This document shows positions 1-9,267 of a DNA stretch of 64,000 nucleotides, one piece after another. The stretch is taken from assembly GCF_905163445.1 (NCBI RefSeq), contig NC_053197.1:1178001-1242000 (forward strand). The letters are read 5' to 3'. Position numbers and translations under genes: made by a program. Each line of letters begins with the position of its first letter. Positions within the stretch are counted from its first letter, which is position 1. The notes below the pieces were generated by a model, which saw nothing but the letters and a program-made list of their open reading frames with translations, was not told where the DNA came from and searched no databases. This DNA comes from Pararge aegeria. Lineage: Eukaryota > Arthropoda > Insecta > Lepidoptera > Nymphalidae.

Positions 1-483
1 GCTTTGTCTATTCCTATATCTTAATCTATGCTAATAATGAAGCTGAAGAATTAGTGTTGTCTCTTTCTTCGTTTGAACGCGCTAAGCTCTGCCATGCGAA
101 TTACCAAATTCTCGAGGAAAGTTAAATGGCTAGCTTTAGTTTGGTACCCTTAAAAGCCAAGTAGAGAAGGAATAGCAGGTGGGTGATGCGAAGCGGTGGG
201 TCGGAGTATAGTGTGCAAAATAGTGAGTAAAATTTGTATAGGAAATTTATAGTCATCAGAAGTTCGAAGCGACCGAAGTTACTGGAAATCGTTATAGAGC
301 AAGTCAGCTTTCTAGCTTAAATCGATCTTGATATGGCCATGGAAAGTTATCATAAGCCTTATTACGTCCCTGTCATCAGCATTTTAATATATAATTTTGC
401 ATTGCAAACAGGAATTTAAGAACCGGAAGGATTTGAACTCGCATCTCCGCAAAGCACGATAGCAGGAGGGATCCGAGCTTATA
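1..483. other. No recognisable gene; AT-rich flank
   Basis: No long open frame or known domain is visible. Around 415-470 there is a short stretch resembling an inverted tRNA B box next to multi-copy-like sequence, so part of it may be an old SINE scrap, but I cannot assign it. Confidence 0.4.
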
Positions 484-772
484 TATTTTTTTTTTTTATT
501 AACGCTAGGCCAGCGTTTGACGACAATCATGCCCGTTAGAAAGCAATGATGAGGTCTAGGTTGGAGCACGCTTGCCTAGAAAAAGCCTATTCACTCTAGC
601 CTTGAAGGTACTCAAATTATACGTGGCAGGAAACACAGTTACCGGGAACGTGGAACGCCCTTCCACATCTTGGCGGCACGTATCAGAAACGTGGATAAAA
701 AACGTTTCGTGCGTGTTGATGGAATATCAGTCTCGCTGTTCTGTGGTAGAACGGGGAATATATATTTCTTTA
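484..772 (-). mobile_element. LINE-D 3' end, 5'-truncated and broken
   Basis: Read on the minus strand, 560-770 encodes a decayed LINE carboxy-terminus with the pattern TRTKRF..FLIRAAKMW. It matches the better copy at 51777-52085 (TRTKRF..FLIRTAKAWN). A stop and a frameshift fall right after this block, so it is not functional. The 3' UTR ends in an A-rich tail, seen as the T run near 487-498. SINE-1 begins almost directly beside it. Confidence 0.65.
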
Positions 773-775
773 TTC

Positions 776-1090
776 ACAAGTTAGCCCTTCACTGCAATCT
801 CACCTTTTGGTATGTGATGATGCGGTCTAAGATGGTAGCGGGCTAACCTGTTAGAGAGTATGGTAGCCACACCCCTAATAGGTATTACGCGATATCGCAC
901 CGGAACACTAAATCGCTTAGCGGCACGTCTTTGTCGGTAGGGTGGTAACCAGCCACGGCCAATGCCTCCCACCAGACCATACTAGAGAAAATTCAGAAAT
1001 TATAAATTTCAAAATTGCCTCTGCTGCGAATCGAATCTGGGACCACCTACTTAAATTCACAGCGCTCGCCTGGTCGTCAAATATCCCGCC
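776..1090 (-). mobile_element. SINE-1, near full length
   Basis: tRNA-derived short interspersed element, transcribed rightward to leftward. The head lies near 1020-1090 with a B-box-like GATTCGATTC on the minus strand. The body runs to the LINE-D-like tail near 778-830. Other copies in the window: 2588, 10036, 27190, 34640, 41455, 42205-43765 and 56165. It has no protein; it depends on a LINE reverse transcriptase, most likely LINE-D, whose 3' end it shares. Confidence 0.75.
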
Positions 1091-1330
1091 AGATTTCTTA
1101 TTTTTATATAAATTTTAAAATTATTTCAGTAATGTTAGTGTACAATTGTAGGTTTAAACACTTAAATTAAAAAAAAAATAATAAATGGATTTCACTAGCA
1201 GGTTCCACAGTTCCGAGAAATAAAATACATAATTGAGGGATCATACAGATTGGATCGGATTACAGGCTTCGCCCGGATTACCGACTTGATTTCAACGGGT
1301 AGATTTTAATATGAATATTCAATTTATGTA
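1091..1330. other. AT-rich spacer, nothing recognised
   Basis: No coding potential. It contains short A and T runs. The part nearest 1250-1320 is immediately outside the palindrome described next. Confidence 0.4.
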
Positions 1331-1963
1331 TGTTACAGTAATTTTATAAAATGGGTAAATAACTGAACTTTTCGTAACTATAAATACATATTTGCAAGGT
1401 ATTTTATTAAATTGATTAGGATTTTTACAAATACGCTAATAATTTTTATTTAATTTATAAATAGTTTTCAAGAAACAATTAAAATGATATTTTTTTAACA
1501 ACCTATGTTCATGACATTGTGCTGATATAAATACGACTGCATTATCGATACACTTGATCGATACACGATGCCAGAAGCCTACCTCCCGGTGTCTTATCAT
1601 GTATTTATTTTAAAGTTACTATTCAATGTCAAGTGATAATCACAATTTATGGTACATAAATAATAAATAAACAAAAAAAAAGATAACGGCTAAGACACCG
1701 GGAATATCTTTGCATCAAAGTCAAAGTCAAGTTCGAGTCCATACAGGACTAAAGTGTATCGATAATGCAGTCGTATTTTTATAGAAATATCCACCAACTC
1801 AATGTCATGAACATTGTTAATTAAATAGAAATTATTATTAATTACACAAGAATTATGAGCGTTATGAATAAAATCTAATCAATTTAATAAAATATCTGTT
1901 CAATATGAATTGATAGTTAACAAAAGTTTAGTTATTCACCCAATTTATAAAATTACTGTAATC
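1331..1963. repeat. Large imperfect palindrome (foldback element)
   Basis: The left arm (about 1331-1640) matches the reverse complement of the right arm (about 1650-1963). Shared blocks include GTTACAGTAATTTTATAAA at the outside, TATTTTATTAAATTGATTAG, ATGTTCATGACATTG, TACGACTGCATTATCGATAC and CCCGGTGTCTTA toward the centre. Arms differ by small indels and substitutions. No coding frame is present. Likely a non-autonomous foldback/MITE-type element; the superfamily cannot be told from the sequence. Confidence 0.75.
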
Positions 1964-2117
1964 AAATATTTCTATTATAATATAGTCCCGCAAAAAAAGC
2001 ACTTTTGATGAGTACATTACATAAATTGTGTGTACATGGGAGTGAGATTATTGCGATAACTACATTCGTAAGCAAGCAATCGCGGACTGTAGCCTGTAGA
2101 GGGTGAAGCGAGGGTTG

Positions 2118-2590
2118 TATAGATGTGATAGCCGAGGGGTTAGGACTTCGGCTTCACTTTCGGGGGTGCTGAGTTAGAATCCCGTCACGGAATTAAAATA
2201 TCACTTGCTTCAACGGTTAAGGAAAACATTGTAAGGAAATCTGCAAGCTTGAAAGTTCTCCCTAAAGTAATACAGGACTTATTGCGTTGGTCACACAGAT
2301 GTATCGTGTTGGTCACAAAGACCCGCGGCTTTGGTCATACAGACTCACGGCTTTTGTCACACAACCGCACTGCTTTTGTCACACAGACGCACTGCTTTTG
2401 TCACACAGACGCACTGCTTTGGTCACACAGACACTGCGTTGGTCACGGTTAAAATATCACATGCTTCAACGGCGAAGGAAAACATCGTGAGGAAATATGC
2501 AAGCTTGAAAGTTCTCTATAATGTTCCCACAGGGAGCCCACACACCTTTGAACACCAATCCGCACTGGGCCAGCGTGATGGACTTTATTT
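2118..2590 (+). mobile_element. SINE-3 copy split by a minisatellite
   Basis: The head starts at about 2118 with an A-box-like region and a degenerate B box near 2170. The body reaches about 2270, is interrupted by tandem repeats (2281-2447), and resumes at 2448. The piece 2194-2264 is repeated at 2448-2519, so the minisatellite is flanked by a direct duplication of the SINE body. The end shows the family motif GCACTGGGCCAGCGTG. Confidence 0.7.
2281..2447. repeat. 22 bp minisatellite, about 7-8 units
   Basis: Units carry the core TTTTGTCACACAGACGCACT with variants (GGTCACAC, GGTCATAC, GTCACACAACC). The central two units are nearly identical, the outer ones diverged. It translates as repeated CHTDALL in one frame, which is a by-product of the repeat and not evidence of a protein. 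Confidence 0.85.
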
Positions 2591-2730
2591 TTTTTTCTAC
2601 AACTTAGCCCTTGATGTTCGCGGGCTAACCTGTTAGGGAGTATGGTAGTCATACCCCTAATCGGTTTCTTGGAACATTAAATCGCTTAGCATCACGTCTC
2701 TGTTGGGTGGTGACTAGCTTCAGCTGGACA
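2588..2730 (-). mobile_element. SINE-1 fragment, tail half
   Basis: Starts with a T run (the A tail on the minus strand) and keeps the body motifs GGGCTAACCTGTTAGGGAG and ATCGCTTAGC. The tRNA head is missing. Confidence 0.7.
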
Positions 2731-3270
2731 CGACTATCACCGCTTACGATAAAACTGAATAAAAGAGTGTAAAACTGTGGCTGTAAAATTTTTAATTTTT
2801 TACAACCAGTTGGCAACTATCTAAAGTTACTCAGCAGCTATGCATAACATCCCGATCGACGCTTCGCACTGGTGGAGGGATGTCACGCTGCACTTCCGGT
2901 GGTAGGTAACATGATTACGACGCTAAAAGGAAGGCAGCAAAGGCTGAGTTATTTAATTACGTATCACGCGTCAATGAACCTTCCTTACCTCTTGTTTTAT
3001 TGATATTTACCTCCGGTTTCTAAAACGCTGATCATTGATCGAATTGGTTAACTGATCATTTTCAAATTTTCAAATTTCAGATTTATTTCTTGCGTGAGGT
3101 AAAAGTGCCTTATACACAATTAAGTTTATGTTAAACAGTCTGTCTGTGTGTCTATTTTTCTATGTCATTGTGTTAATAATTTGTATTTGCTTTTTACTAG
3201 CTTTAGTAACTAGTTTAGTTTAGCAAGCTCCTCTGAAAGAGCAGAGCCTCAGTGTATTTAACCGTCAAAA
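2731..3270. other. No recognised feature
   Basis: No frame of useful length, no tRNA boxes and no match to the other repeats in the window that I could see. It contains a short direct repeat TTTTCAAATTT near 3060. Confidence 0.35.
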
Positions 3271-3370
3271 TAATCATCATCATCATATCAACCCATTACC
3301 GGCCTACTGCAGGGCACGGGTCTGCTCCCACAATGAGAAGGGGTTAAGACTGCGGATTGGTGGATAAAAT
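3271..3370 (-). mobile_element. SINE-3 tail fragment
   Basis: Begins with ATC repeats (the (GAT)n end on the minus strand) and continues with the family tail ACCCATTACCGGCC and CCCACAATGAGAAGGGG. Head absent. Confidence 0.75.
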
Positions 3371-3765
3371 ACTACAAACTACCCATTGACATCTTGGAGA
3401 TGTCTCTTAAAAAGTTCAAAGTTTGTATTAAACGTAAGCTTTAAGAAAAGTCCTATTATAGTATAAAGGACTATGTAATCGATAAAAAAGCTTGGGTGTG
3501 AATTTTGGCTCTAACCAGGTTGCTCTTCTAATAATTTTAAATGACATTGTGAGATGGAGATAACAAAAAAAATACACCCGGCTAAATTTGTTGAGGGCTT
3601 CTTCTTAGACCAGGACGCGTCCGGAACCCTCGTAGCTTTAGTTTTGAGTTTACGAATGTGGTTATCGCCATCATCTCACTACCGTGTAATTCTTATGTAC
3701 GCATCAAAAGTGCAACCTATGGGCCTACTTGAATTTTTGCCTTTGACTTTGACTTTGAAATAAAT
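3371..3765 (+). mobile_element. LINE-C 3' end
   Basis: A non-coding LINE tail shared with copies at 26695, 28925, 31630, 36275, 39045 and 49470. Markers in order are AAGCTTGGGTGTGAATT, CTTCTTCTTAGACCAGG, GCATCAAAAGTGC and a terminal TTTGACTTTGAC repeat. No reverse transcriptase remains in this copy. Confidence 0.7.
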
Positions 3766-4298
3766 ACTGTGCTTTTAATATGCCATCCACGTATGATTCA
3801 CTCTGAAAACGGAGAATCGTCTGGAGATGTTAACTTCACAACGCACAATTGTTTAATCTAATTTTAATTATAGATCTATATGCTATCACGTTTGAAGTAC
3901 AAGAAATTAAACAGTATCTGTTTGATTGGCTATCGCTTATCGGTATGCTTATTGCTAAATGCTAATTTTAAACACGAACTTCCGGAAAGCCTGCTTCTGC
4001 CTTACCAAGTTATGTTTGTATGTATCAAACAAAGTGTAGATTATCCAAGTAATCAATTCAGACGCTCCTCCAGACTACGTAACAGAATTACCGACAAAGG
4101 GGCTGTCAAAGGATATGTTATTCAATTAATCTAGGTTAGATCGATGTGACATAACCGGATGTTCCATGTGCCTTACTAAAGTAAATATCGTAATTTCACT
4201 ACGACATTTATAAAAAATATTATGGTTGTTGAAAAGGCGGGAACTTTGGATATAACCATGTGAGATTCCAATTCCACATCGTTATATCACAAACCTAC
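3766..4298. other. No recognised gene
   Basis: An 84-codon frame at 3880-4134 (plus) has no recognisable domain and ordinary AT-rich composition, so I treat it as chance. No other structure seen. Confidence 0.35.
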
Positions 4299-4299
4299 G

Positions 4300-4396
4300 C
4301 ACGTTTCGCTCCGAAACCGGAGCATCATCAGGAGGTGTTGACTTTACAATTAATTGTTAAGTGCTATAGCAAATTAAGCTTAATTTTCATAATATA
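4300..4396 (+). mobile_element. FB foldback element, truncated
   Basis: Carries the FB markers CGCTCCGAAACCGGAGC, the centre TTTACAATTAATTG and the outer end GCAAATTAAGCTTAATTTTC. It is cut off directly by the Helitron end at 4397. Confidence 0.65.
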
Positions 4397-4849
4397 CTAG
4401 CTGTTGCCCGCGACTTCGTCTGCGTTTGATTTTGTTTTTAAAGTATTCAGTATCGCTAAGCCTTAAATGATTATAGTAGTATCTATATATATATAACATG
4501 TGACTGTCAATTAATTATAGACAAATAATTTGCAATAAAATAAAATTGCGACTATAATTAAAGATCTAAGCTATCCTATCTCTTAAGTTGGACCAGACTG
4601 CTCACGGTGTGCCCATTTAATTCAAAATCGGTTAAGTAGTTTAGGAGTCCATCGCGGACAAACATCGTGACAGGAGATTTATATATATTAAGATTATGGA
4701 TTTTCGCAAAGTTAAGCCTGCTTCCTTTTTTCATGCCAAAGGCTATGTGCATGCCAAATTTCATCCAAATTTGCTGAGTCGTAATTAATTGCAATTTTCG
4801 ACATTGAGTTACAAACATCCACACTTCCTCATATATAATATTAGTAGGA
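4397..4849 (-). mobile_element. Non-autonomous Helitron, complete
   Basis: On the minus strand it starts with TC (4848-4849) and ends with CTAG (4397-4400). The flanks are A on the 5' side and T on the 3' side, the expected Helitron target. A short hairpin (CGC-A-GAC / GTC-GCG) sits about ten bases before the CTAG end. It encodes nothing and would need a Rep/helicase from elsewhere. Complete relatives are at 18863-19294 and 36840-37250. Confidence 0.75.
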
Positions 4850-4861
4850 TAAGACCATATC

Positions 4862-4884
4862 TCTCGTTGCGCCAAGGAGGTCGA
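4862..4884 (-). mobile_element. SINE-1 head scrap
   Basis: A 23 bp piece reads as the SINE-1 tRNA-like head (GTTGCGCC then GGAGGTCG), lying just left of the gypsy 5' LTR. Very short, so tentative. Confidence 0.35.
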
Positions 4885-4891
4885 CACAAAG

Positions 4892-5005
4892 TGATGTGTA
4901 TGAAATATGTAGGTAGTTTTGTAATGACTGCACCATGTGGGTATGTCAGTATAAGTGACCAATAAATCAGTTCAGTATCTGGATCTCGTGGTTTTAATAC
5001 ACAAC
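4892..5005 (+). repeat. 5' LTR (114 bp)
   Basis: Starts TGATGTGTATG and ends near TACACAAC. Identical to 9268-9381. Unusually short for gypsy elements but in the range of mag-type elements. AATAAA at about 4961-4966 may act as the polyadenylation signal. Confidence 0.92.
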
Positions 5006-5022
5006 ATTGGCGACGAGTGTCT
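5006..5022 (+). promoter_or_regulatory. Candidate tRNA primer binding site
   Basis: The sequence TTGGCGACGAGTG begins two to three bases after the LTR. TGG-initial sequence at this spot is the usual PBS position, complementary to a tRNA 3' CCA end. Mag-type elements are reported to use a serine tRNA; I infer the same here but have not checked the tRNA. Confidence 0.6.
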
Positions 5023-5060
5023 AATAATTCGGAAATCCACGTTAAATTGTTAAAATAACA

Positions 5061-7889
5061 ATGCCACTCGGTAAAGTGGAGAGTTTTCATGTCGGTACAC
5101 AAGATTGGGACGCGTACGTGCGGCGCGTTATACAATTTATCGCGCTAAACAACATCGAACGTAACCTACACGTGGCCACGTTGGTCACTTTAGTTGGTGC
5201 GGATTGTTACGCGTTAATGTGTGATTTGTGTTCTCCTGTGCATCCTGAAGATAAAACATTCGACGAGTTAGTAAAGTTAGTAAAAGATCATTTGGAACCC
5301 GAGCAATCCGAGATAGCTGAAAGACATATTTTCCGGCAGAGAAAGCAACAGCAAGGCGAAGGCGTCAAAGTTTACCTACAGAATTTAAAACATCTCGCTA
5401 AGACGTGCAGTTTCGGGGCACAGCTTGAAATTAATCTAAGAGATCAGTTTGTCTCGGGATTAATCAGCGAGGAGATGCGTTCGAGGCTTTTTGCGGAAAA
5501 GAATATTGATTATCGTCGCGCGGTGGAGTTAGCGTTGGCGCTGGAGGCGGCGGAGCGGCATGCGACCACGGCATGCGCTACGGTCGCTCCGGGCGCGCGC
5601 GCACTCTCGGACGGCGCGTTCAACGACGACGGCCTACACCGGGTGGGCCCCGTGCGCGGCTCGCAGGTGGCGGGCGGCGGCAGCGGCAACGGCGTGGCGG
5701 GCCGTCGGGCCTGTGCGCGCTGCGGCAAGGGTCATCCGGGGAGGTGTCGCTATCGATATCATTCATGTGATTTGTGCGGCCAAAAAGGCCATTTAAAGGC
5801 AATGTGTGAAATGCAAAAAAGAAGTGAAGTGAGTGCGAGAGTAAAACAAAATAGAGGTCAGATTTATTTTAATAATTCCACTTCCGAAAGCGAGAATGAT
5901 TGTCACTTTTATAATATAATTAGCGGTGGAGATGAGGGCCCCTATTATGCTCTTTTGAATATTAACAACGCAAGCCACAAATTTGAAATTGATACGGGCA
6001 GCAAAATTTCAGCCATATCGCAACAATACTACAACAAATTCTTTAGTATTTTTCCCATTCAAAGTAAAACTTTAATATTAAAGTCTTACACTGGTGATAT
6101 TATAGAGACGATCGGTTACATTTTAGTCGATGTGGTATGCGGTACCAAATCTGCCAAATTAAAGTTGCACGTTGTACCAAATGGGGGCCCTCCTCTCATG
6201 GGCAGAGCTTGGATAAAAGAATTAAAGTTATCTGTTATTCAATGTCATAATTTGTGTAGTGAAGACTCTATTGCTCTTAGCCTAAAAGAGGAATATCCCG
6301 AAGTGTTTGCGGAGGGGCTAGGCACTTTTAAATCGCGATTCCGTTTGCGTTTAAAAGACGACACGCCTGTGTTTGTTAAGGCGCGTGCGCTGCCGCTAGC
6401 ACTTCGGGAGCCGGTTGCGCGCGAACTCGATCGCTTACAGCGGGAGGGTGTTATTTACAAAGTAGACAGATCTGACTACGGGACACCTATAGTCCCGGTT
6501 GTCAAATCAAATGGTTCGATTCGTATTTGTGGTGATTATAAAATCACTTTAAATCCGCGTCTTAAAGATTTTCATTACCCGCTGCCTCGGATCGAGGACC
6601 TATTCGCCGCACTGGGTGGAGGTGAGCAGTACACTAAGCTCGATCTGTCTAATGCTTTTCAGCAGTGTGTTCTAGAAGACGAATCACAACCGATGACGGC
6701 AATCACGACTCACATGGGCACTTTTGTTTATAGGCGCGTTCCTTTTGGCATCAAATGTATACCTGAAAATTTTCAGAAAATTATGGAAGAAACGTTGAGC
6801 GGATTGCCCTCAACGGCAGTATTTGCTGACGATATTTGTGTAACGGGTAAAGATAAAAGCACACATTTAAGTAATTTAAAGGCGGTGTTACAACGACTGA
6901 AAGAAAATGGTTTAAGAATAAATTGGTCTAAATGTAAATTTTTTAAAGACAGCGTTACTTATTTGGGCTATAAAATAGATAAATTCGGTTTGCATACAGA
7001 CGATAAAAAAATTGAAGCTATTGTTGCAGCACCGCCTCCAACTAATGTATCACAATTAAAAAGCTTCATGGGCTTAGTTAACTTTTATGCAAAGTTTTGT
7101 AAAAATATGAGTGATATTTTAAATCCGATGTATAACCTTTTAAAAAAAAATGTAAAGTGGAATTGGGATGAAAAGTGTATGAACGCCTTTATTAAGATAA
7201 AAAAGGTATTGAGTAGTTCCCCGGTGCTGGCGCATTACGACCCGAACCTGCCGCTCATACTGGCGGTCGACAGTAGCCCGTACGGCTTGGGCGCAGTGCT
7301 GCTGCAGCGCGGCGCGGACGGCGCCGAGCGGCCGGTGTGCTGCGCGTCCCGCACGCTCGCGCCCGCGGAGCGCAACTATGCGCAAATAGATAAGGAAGCG
7401 CTCGCCATTGTGTTCGGTGTGACGAAACACCACCAGTACCTATACGGGCGGCATTTCATTTTGCGCAGCGATCACCGCGCTCTGAGTTACATATTTGGGA
7501 AGAATCGGGGCATCCCGTTGACTGCGGCGAGTCGCTTACAGAGATACGCGGTCAAATTATGTGCGTACGATTTCGAAATTGAGTTCGTTAGGTCTATTGA
7601 AAACTGCCAGGCCGATGCGCTCTCTCGACTCCCCTTGAGCTCGACAAGCGGTCGAGTCAAGAGCGAGACGGAAAGATGTAGCTATCTTAATTTTATTCAA
7701 GAAAATTTTCCTGTCAGTTTTAAAGAAATCAAGACTGAGATCGCGAAAGATCCTTTATTAAGTAGAATCTACGGCTACGTAATGTTCGGTTGGCCGACTA
7801 AAGTTACATCTGAATTGGAAAAACCTTATTTTAATAGAAAAGATAATTTATATATCGATCAAGTTTGTTTTTTTGGGGGTATAGAATGA
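5061..7889 (+). CDS. Gag-protease-reverse transcriptase-RNase H polyprotein
   Basis: 942 codons from an ATG 55 bp after the LTR. The amino end is a Gag-like capsid region. Two CCHC-type zinc knuckles lie at residues 218-229 (spacing C-2-C-3-H-3-C) and 236-249 (C-2-C-4-H-4-C); a GC-rich alanine/glycine linker precedes them. The aspartic protease motif DTGS is at 311-314. RT spans about 436-650, with the catalytic FADD at 588-591 (a YxDD variant). RNase H follows at about 733-850, with acidic residues at D737 and D804. The protein would package the RNA, cut the polyprotein and copy the genome in virus-like particles. The frame stops at TGA 7887-7889, after the T7 tract from which the integrase frame can be reached by a -1 shift. 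No internal stops or missing key residues. Confidence 0.93.
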   Translation: MPLGKVESFHVGTQDWDAYVRRVIQFIALNNIERNLHVATLVTLVGADCYALMCDLCSPVHPEDKTFDELVKLVKDHLEPEQSEIAERHIFRQRKQQQGEGVKVYLQNLKHLAKTCSFGAQLEINLRDQFVSGLISEEMRSRLFAEKNIDYRRAVELALALEAAERHATTACATVAPGARALSDGAFNDDGLHRVGPVRGSQVAGGGSGNGVAGRRACARCGKGHPGRCRYRYHSCDLCGQKGHLKAMCEMQKRSEVSARVKQNRGQIYFNNSTSESENDCHFYNIISGGDEGPYYALLNINNASHKFEIDTGSKISAISQQYYNKFFSIFPIQSKTLILKSYTGDIIETIGYILVDVVCGTKSAKLKLHVVPNGGPPLMGRAWIKELKLSVIQCHNLCSEDSIALSLKEEYPEVFAEGLGTFKSRFRLRLKDDTPVFVKARALPLALREPVARELDRLQREGVIYKVDRSDYGTPIVPVVKSNGSIRICGDYKITLNPRLKDFHYPLPRIEDLFAALGGGEQYTKLDLSNAFQQCVLEDESQPMTAITTHMGTFVYRRVPFGIKCIPENFQKIMEETLSGLPSTAVFADDICVTGKDKSTHLSNLKAVLQRLKENGLRINWSKCKFFKDSVTYLGYKIDKFGLHTDDKKIEAIVAAPPPTNVSQLKSFMGLVNFYAKFCKNMSDILNPMYNLLKKNVKWNWDEKCMNAFIKIKKVLSSSPVLAHYDPNLPLILAVDSSPYGLGAVLLQRGADGAERPVCCASRTLAPAERNYAQIDKEALAIVFGVTKHHQYLYGRHFILRSDHRALSYIFGKNRGIPLTAASRLQRYAVKLCAYDFEIEFVRSIENCQADALSRLPLSSTSGRVKSETERCSYLNFIQENFPVSFKEIKTEIAKDPLLSRIYGYVMFGWPTKVTSELEKPYFNRKDNLYIDQVCFFGGIE

Positions 7890-9064
7890 TAATTCCTAAA
7901 AAGTTACGCCAGATGGTACTAAAAGAGATACACGACGGACATCCCGGTATAGTTAAAATGAAACAAATCGCTCGTAACTATGTGTACTGGGACGGCTTAG
8001 ACGCCGACATTGAGCGCGTGTCGGCGCAGTGCACGGCGTGCGTGTCGCAGCGCCCCGCGCCGCCCGCCGCGCCGCTGCACTCGTGGCCCTGGCCCGCCGA
8101 GCCGTGGTCGCGTTTGAATATCGACTTCTTGGGACCGTTCAATAACACGTATTACTTAGTTATCGTAGATGCTCATTCCAAATGGATCGAGGTCGAAAAG
8201 TTGCAGACCATATCCGCAGCAGTCGTTATAGGTCGTTTGAGGCAACTATTCGCTAGGTTCGGGCTCCCAAAAATTATACAAAGTGACAATGGCCCGCCGA
8301 TGTCGTCAGCGGAGTTCGGTTTGTATCTTAAACAAAACGGTATCAAACATAACCTCATAGCCCCATATCACCCTAGTAGTAACGGGGCCGCTGAAAATTC
8401 GGTACGTACTATAAAAAGAGTTCTTAAAAAAGCTGTTGTTGAGAAAATGGATGACTTAACTGCGCTCAGTAGATTTCTTTTTACGTATCGAAATACGGAG
8501 CACAGCACCACGGGGCGAGAGCCCGCCGTGGCTATGTTCGGTCGGCGGCTGCGCGGCCGCCTCGACCTACTGCGGCCCGACGCCGCCGAGCGCGTGCGCG
8601 CCGCGCAGCAGGCGGCCGAGCGCCGCACCGCGCCGCCGCACGCGTTGCGCGAGGCGCGGCCCGGCGACGCGGTGCTCATACGGGATTATGCTAGAAATAG
8701 TTCTAAATGGGCGGAGGGTGAAGTACTAGAGCGTAAAAGTCCTGTGTCCTATGTAGTTAAGGCTAAGGATGGCCGGATACAGAAACGCCATATCGATCAA
8801 ATCCTAACAGACAAACGCAAGTCTCGGCATTCGCTAGCTCTAGTGGCTCCTATTGGTGAAGATACTCCCAGCTCAATGACTAATAAGCCTGTGGAAACAG
8901 AACAATTGGAAGTTGGTTTGGCTGATATTGGAGGAGGTTTAGTTTCTAATAGTGTGGAATGTGAAGAAACTAAACTTCCTGGGCTGGAAGAAACTGAGGA
9001 TAGTATGCGTCCGCGTCGGGAAGCTGCACTAGAATGTGTTAAAAAGATAAAAAGAAAAGAGTAG
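7865..9064 (+). CDS. Integrase (pol C-terminal part, -1 frame)
   Basis: The frame lies at -1 relative to the upstream polyprotein and overlaps it at 7865-7889; the first codon shown is TTG, so it is probably not started independently. The zinc-binding HHCC site uses H23, H26, C56 and C59. The catalytic triad is D87, D141 and E177, a D-53-D-35-E spacing typical of LTR-retrotransposon integrases. A GPY/F-like beta region follows at about 243-270 (SPVSYVV..KRHIDQIL). It would insert the cDNA into the chromosome. The tail after residue 280 is polar and unrecognised. Segments near 7990-8130 and 8500-8690 are extremely GC-rich compared with the rest. Confidence 0.9.
   Translation: MFFWGYRMIIPKKLRQMVLKEIHDGHPGIVKMKQIARNYVYWDGLDADIERVSAQCTACVSQRPAPPAAPLHSWPWPAEPWSRLNIDFLGPFNNTYYLVIVDAHSKWIEVEKLQTISAAVVIGRLRQLFARFGLPKIIQSDNGPPMSSAEFGLYLKQNGIKHNLIAPYHPSSNGAAENSVRTIKRVLKKAVVEKMDDLTALSRFLFTYRNTEHSTTGREPAVAMFGRRLRGRLDLLRPDAAERVRAAQQAAERRTAPPHALREARPGDAVLIRDYARNSSKWAEGEVLERKSPVSYVVKAKDGRIQKRHIDQILTDKRKSRHSLALVAPIGEDTPSSMTNKPVETEQLEVGLADIGGGLVSNSVECEETKLPGLEETEDSMRPRREAALECVKKIKRKE
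7868..7874 (+). promoter_or_regulatory. T7 tract: possible -1 slippery site
   Basis: T TTT TTT lies in the correct phase for a -1 slip: zero-frame codons are 7869-7871 and 7872-7874. Slipping here continues directly into WGYR..IIP, the usual start of the integrase region. A missing T, real or an assembly homopolymer error, explains it equally well. Confidence 0.5.
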
Positions 9065-9211
9065 CTTCTATTATGTTATTATAATGTCTAGTAGACTATG
9101 ATAGAAATCTAATTGTGTTATTTGTATACCTATTCCGTATTGTGTACCGTATAATCACTTACTAATCAAAATTATGTGTATCTAATAATCATAATGTTAG
9201 TCTAAGTAATC

Positions 9212-9257
9212 ATCATGTATATTATTTATATAAGATCATGTATATTATTTATATAAG
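9212..9257 (+). repeat. 23 bp tandem duplication beside the polypurine tract
   Basis: The unit ATCATGTATATT... (9212-9234) is repeated exactly at 9235-9257, in the 3' untranslated part of the gypsy element. Confidence 0.85.
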
Positions 9258-9264
9258 AGGGGGA
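9255..9264 (+). promoter_or_regulatory. Polypurine tract
   Basis: AAGAGGGGGA lies three bases before the 3' LTR. This is where plus-strand DNA synthesis is normally primed in LTR retrotransposons. Confidence 0.8.
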
Positions 9265-9267
9265 CAA

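Noticed and set aside
2281..2447. CRISPR-like array (direct repeats of about 22 bp)
   Set aside because: Units are head to tail without unique spacers, and the host is eukaryotic.
2249..2636. Three overlapping frames with repeated CHTDALL peptides
   Set aside because: They translate the 22 bp minisatellite in different frames. No start context, no domain.
5510..5802. Several Arg/Ala-rich frames antisense or out of frame in gag
   Set aside because: Shadows of the GC-rich block in the gag frame.
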